DNA of 36,441 nucleotides, from assembly GCA_937915785.1 (NCBI GenBank), contig CALGGY010000010.1:1-36441 (forward strand). The letters run 5' to 3'. This stretch comes from an uncultured Bacteroidales bacterium. GTDB lineage: Bacteria > Bacteroidota > Bacteroidia > Bacteroidales > P3. The translations under genes and the position numbers were made by a program. Under the pieces are notes generated by a model that was not told where the DNA came from, did not search any database, and saw only the letters and a program-made list of their open reading frames with translations. Positions 34,687 to 36,441 of this stretch are shown here, piece after piece (the stretch's first letter is position 1; each line of letters opens with the position of its first letter).

Positions 34687-36008
34687 CAAAAAAAATTTAC
34701 ATAGAGACCTACGGCTGCCAGATGAACTTTGCCGACAGCGAGATAGTGGGAGCCATACTCACCAAACACAACCATCAGATAACCACCGACTTGCAACAGG
34801 CCGACGTGGTGCTTATAAACACCTGCGCCATTCGAGACAACGCCGAGCAGCGCATCCGCAAACGCTTTGGCGAGCTGAAAGCCGTGAAAAAACGCCGTCC
34901 CGACCTGAAAATCGGCATACTTGGCTGCATGGCCGAACGCCTCAAGGAACAGCTTTTGCAGGACGACCTGCCCGTGGACCTTGTGGTGGGCCCCGACGCA
35001 TACCGCAACCTGCCCGAACTCCTCAACCGCGTGGACTGCGGCGAACGCACCGCCAGCGTGCTCCTCTCCGAAGAGGAGACCTACGCCGAGATAGACCCCG
35101 TACGACTGGGCAGCAACGGCATATCGGCCTATATCTCCATCATGCGCGGATGCCAGAATTTCTGCTCCTACTGCGTGGTGCCCTACACCCGCGGACGGGA
35201 ACGCAGCCGCAACCCGCAAACCATCATTGACGAGGCTCAACGCCTGTTCGACAAAGGCTACCGCGAAATCACACTGCTGGGGCAGAACGTTAACTCGTAC
35301 CGTTGGGAATGCAACGGGACCATCACCGACTTCCCCGACCTTATGCAACGCGTGGCGCAGATAAGCCCGCTGCTGCGGATACGGTTCTCCACCTCCCACC
35401 CCAAGGACCTGTCGGACAAGCTACTGGAGGTGATGGCCGCCAACCCCAACGTCTGCCGCTGCATACACCTGCCCGTGCAGTCGGGAAGCAACGATGTGCT
35501 TAAACTGATGAACCGCAAATATACCGTTGAATGGTACCTCGGACGCGTGGAAGCCATACGCCGCTACCTGCCCGACTGCTCCATCACCACCGACGTTATA
35601 GCCGGGTTCTGCAACGAAACGGAGGACGACCACCAGCAGACGCTCGACCTATTCCGCAAAGTGGGCTACGACTACGCCTTTATGTTCAAATACTCCATGC
35701 GTCCCAACACATACGCCGAAAAACGGTTCAGCGACAACGTCCCCGACGAGGTGAAAACCCGCCGGCTGGAAGAGATTATCGCCCTGCAGGGAGAACTGTC
35801 GCTACGAAGCAACCGCCGAGACGTGGGCCGCACTTTCGAAGTGCTTATCGAAGGCACCTCCAAACGCTCCGACCAGCAACTCTTCGGACGCAACAGTCAG
35901 AACAAAGTCATAGTTTTCCCACGCGAGGACTACCAGCCCGGACAATATGCCATGGTGGAAGTAACCGACTGCACCTCAGCCACTTTGATAGGCAAAGCCG
36001 TGAAATGA
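34683..36008 (+). CDS. miaB: tRNA-2-methylthio-N6-dimethylallyladenosine synthase
   Basis: MiaB is a radical-SAM methylthiotransferase that modifies A37 of tRNAs reading UNN codons. The 441-residue protein starts at the ATG at 34683; an in-frame extension to 34383 exists but has no family similarity and overlaps DUF4491. Three cysteines of the N-terminal cluster are seen: Cys12 (YGCQMN), Cys48 (NTCAIRD) and Cys82 (LGCMAER). The radical-SAM triad is Cys157, Cys161 and Cys164 in RGCQNFCSYCVVPYTRGRE. HLPVQSGSNDVLKLMNRKY and the C-terminal TRAM domain (TFEVLIEGTSKR to the end) complete it. Confidence 0.96.
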   Translation: MTKKIYIETYGCQMNFADSEIVGAILTKHNHQITTDLQQADVVLINTCAIRDNAEQRIRKRFGELKAVKKRRPDLKIGILGCMAERLKEQLLQDDLPVDLVVGPDAYRNLPELLNRVDCGERTASVLLSEEETYAEIDPVRLGSNGISAYISIMRGCQNFCSYCVVPYTRGRERSRNPQTIIDEAQRLFDKGYREITLLGQNVNSYRWECNGTITDFPDLMQRVAQISPLLRIRFSTSHPKDLSDKLLEVMAANPNVCRCIHLPVQSGSNDVLKLMNRKYTVEWYLGRVEAIRRYLPDCSITTDVIAGFCNETEDDHQQTLDLFRKVGYDYAFMFKYSMRPNTYAEKRFSDNVPDEVKTRRLEEIIALQGELSLRSNRRDVGRTFEVLIEGTSKRSDQQLFGRNSQNKVIVFPREDYQPGQYAMVEVTDCTSATLIGKAVK

Positions 36009-36092
36009 TTGTTGAAGCGTTGAACAGTTGGGCGACTGCTTTGGGCAGTGAGACAAGGTGTTGAATTGTTGATTCCCTTCTGCCGATACTGT

Positions 36093-36148
36093 TGTTGCGA
36101 AGTTATAATCCGCAACATTTGTGTTTCGGAATTTGCAATCCCGTGAAA
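36093..36148. repeat. Pair of REP-like imperfect palindromes
   Basis: Unit 1 (36093-36117) has perfect 7-bp arms TGTTGCG and CGCAACA around TTATAAT. Unit 2 (36124-36148) is TTTCGGAATT with a TGC centre and AATCCC-GTGAAA, again an imperfect palindrome. The paired short palindromes with CGGAATT/AATCCG-like cores resemble the REP elements mobilised by RAYT transposases; no transposase is in the window. Confidence 0.5.
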
Positions 36149-36186
36149 TTTCATTGTTGGCGTGGTTGGAATCCCCCTGCCCCATT

Positions 36187-36277
36187 ACAATGGACAATGG
36201 ACAATGGACAATGAACAATGGACAATGGACAATGAAGAATTTGAGGAGTGAAGTATTAACTCCCAACTCCTAATTCC
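36187..36277. repeat. Heptanucleotide tandem array
   Basis: Seven nearly identical heptads ACAATGG or ACAATGA (36187-36235) are followed, without loss of register, by six diverged heptads ending TAACTCC, CAACTCC, TAATTCC (36257-36277). The total is 13 heptads, 91 bp, the same as the array at 18768-18858. Confidence 0.85.
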
Positions 36278-36285
36278 GCAGCAAC

Positions 36286-36316
36286 TTTAATCCCCCCGGC
36301 CCCCTTTGAAAGGGGG
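36286..36316. repeat. C-rich palindromic intergenic repeat, copy 2
   Basis: TTTAATCCCCCCGGC is followed by the perfect palindrome CCCCCTTTGAAAGGGGG apart from its central base. It shares organisation with 204-233. Confidence 0.6.
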
Positions 36317-36417
36317 AGCTTTTGGCGCAACAGAATTTTGGATTTATTAGTGTCCGACAAAAACCGAATACGATTTGTTTGGCGGCAGCCTAAAGGCATT
36401 GAGAAAAAAGCGTTAAG

Positions 36418-36441
36418 ATGAAGAAACTGCCAGTGGCCGTT
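36418..36441 (+). CDS. Possible start of a further gene (truncated by window end)
   Basis: ATG followed by codons for KKLPVAV runs off the window. A basic start leading into hydrophobic residues would suit a signal peptide. Only eight codons are visible and no clear -7 box is seen, so this is tentative. Confidence 0.3.

Larger units (their letters stand above)
36009..36417. other. Repeat-rich intergenic region after miaB
   Basis: No gene is supported in these 409 bp. From left to right they hold loose TTGAA-rich sequence, two REP-like palindromes (36093-36148), a C-rich stretch (36171-36183), a heptanucleotide array (36187-36277), a C-rich palindrome (36286-36316) and A/T-rich sequence leading to a possible start codon at 36418. 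Confidence 0.7.

Noticed and set aside
36187..36277. CRISPR array
   Set aside because: The units are contiguous 7-mers without spacers, and no cas genes are present.

Overview
The window looks like a chromosomal segment of a Bacteroidales bacterium (phylum Bacteroidota). The sequence shows many promoters with the Bacteroidota sigma-ABfr -7 box TAnnTTTGC (several with TTTG 19-20 bp upstream), few Shine-Dalgarno sequences, GC-balanced genes separated by very A/T-rich spacers, and families typical of the group: a TonB receptor, PorW/SprE of the type IX secretion system (T9SS), FISUMP-like surface repeats and DUF4491. Most genes are housekeeping or envelope genes. I see no tRNA, rRNA, CRISPR, phage or complete insertion sequence.

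Layout. 1-425 is a gene-free leader with a C-rich repeat. 426-2477 (+) is a TonB-dependent receptor. 2563-8426 is on the minus strand: a decayed EamA transporter pseudogene, a DUF2461 protein, pcm, a three-gene cluster kdsA - exonuclease - FAH-family hydrolase, and a membrane-anchored TPR protein. 8676-12045 (+) holds a dihydroorotate-dehydrogenase-like flavoprotein, a long-chain acyl-CoA synthetase and a four-helix-bundle protein. 12151-15864 (-) is one 1237-residue secreted repeat protein. 16178-18773 (+) holds a crotonase, a 3-hydroxybutyryl-CoA dehydrogenase and a DUF3298-type lipoprotein. 18856-28492 (-) is a tightly packed envelope run: ychF, porW/sprE, glmS, a beta-barrel protein, a LolC/E-type permease and an orphan histidine kinase. 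28792-32244 (+) holds a stand-alone 54-residue peptide gene, a DEAD-box helicase and glyA. 32433-33314 (+) is a pRiA4b ORF-3-like protein, 33464-34171 (-) a class A acid phosphatase, and 34330-36008 (+) DUF4491 - miaB. The last 430 bp are repeats, with a possible next gene starting at 36418.

How the genes work together: several serve the cell envelope (kdsA for LPS KDO, glmS for amino-sugar precursors, the LolC/E-type permease for lipoprotein release, PorW/SprE for T9SS, the TonB receptor for uptake). The crotonase and dehydrogenase form the central two steps of C4 acyl-CoA metabolism.

The most unusual signals are not genes. First, heptanucleotide arrays sit at the convergent gene ends that lack a clear hairpin terminator. 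At 18768-18858 exactly 13 heptads run from one gene's stop codon to the opposing gene's stop codon. The half next to each gene carries a stop codon every 7 bp on that gene's own strand, so all reading frames are closed. At 33444-33485 a related array encodes the last codons and the stop of the phosphatase gene. Second, a 54-residue peptide gene forms a self-contained cassette with a consensus promoter, a long foldable 5' leader and its own terminator.
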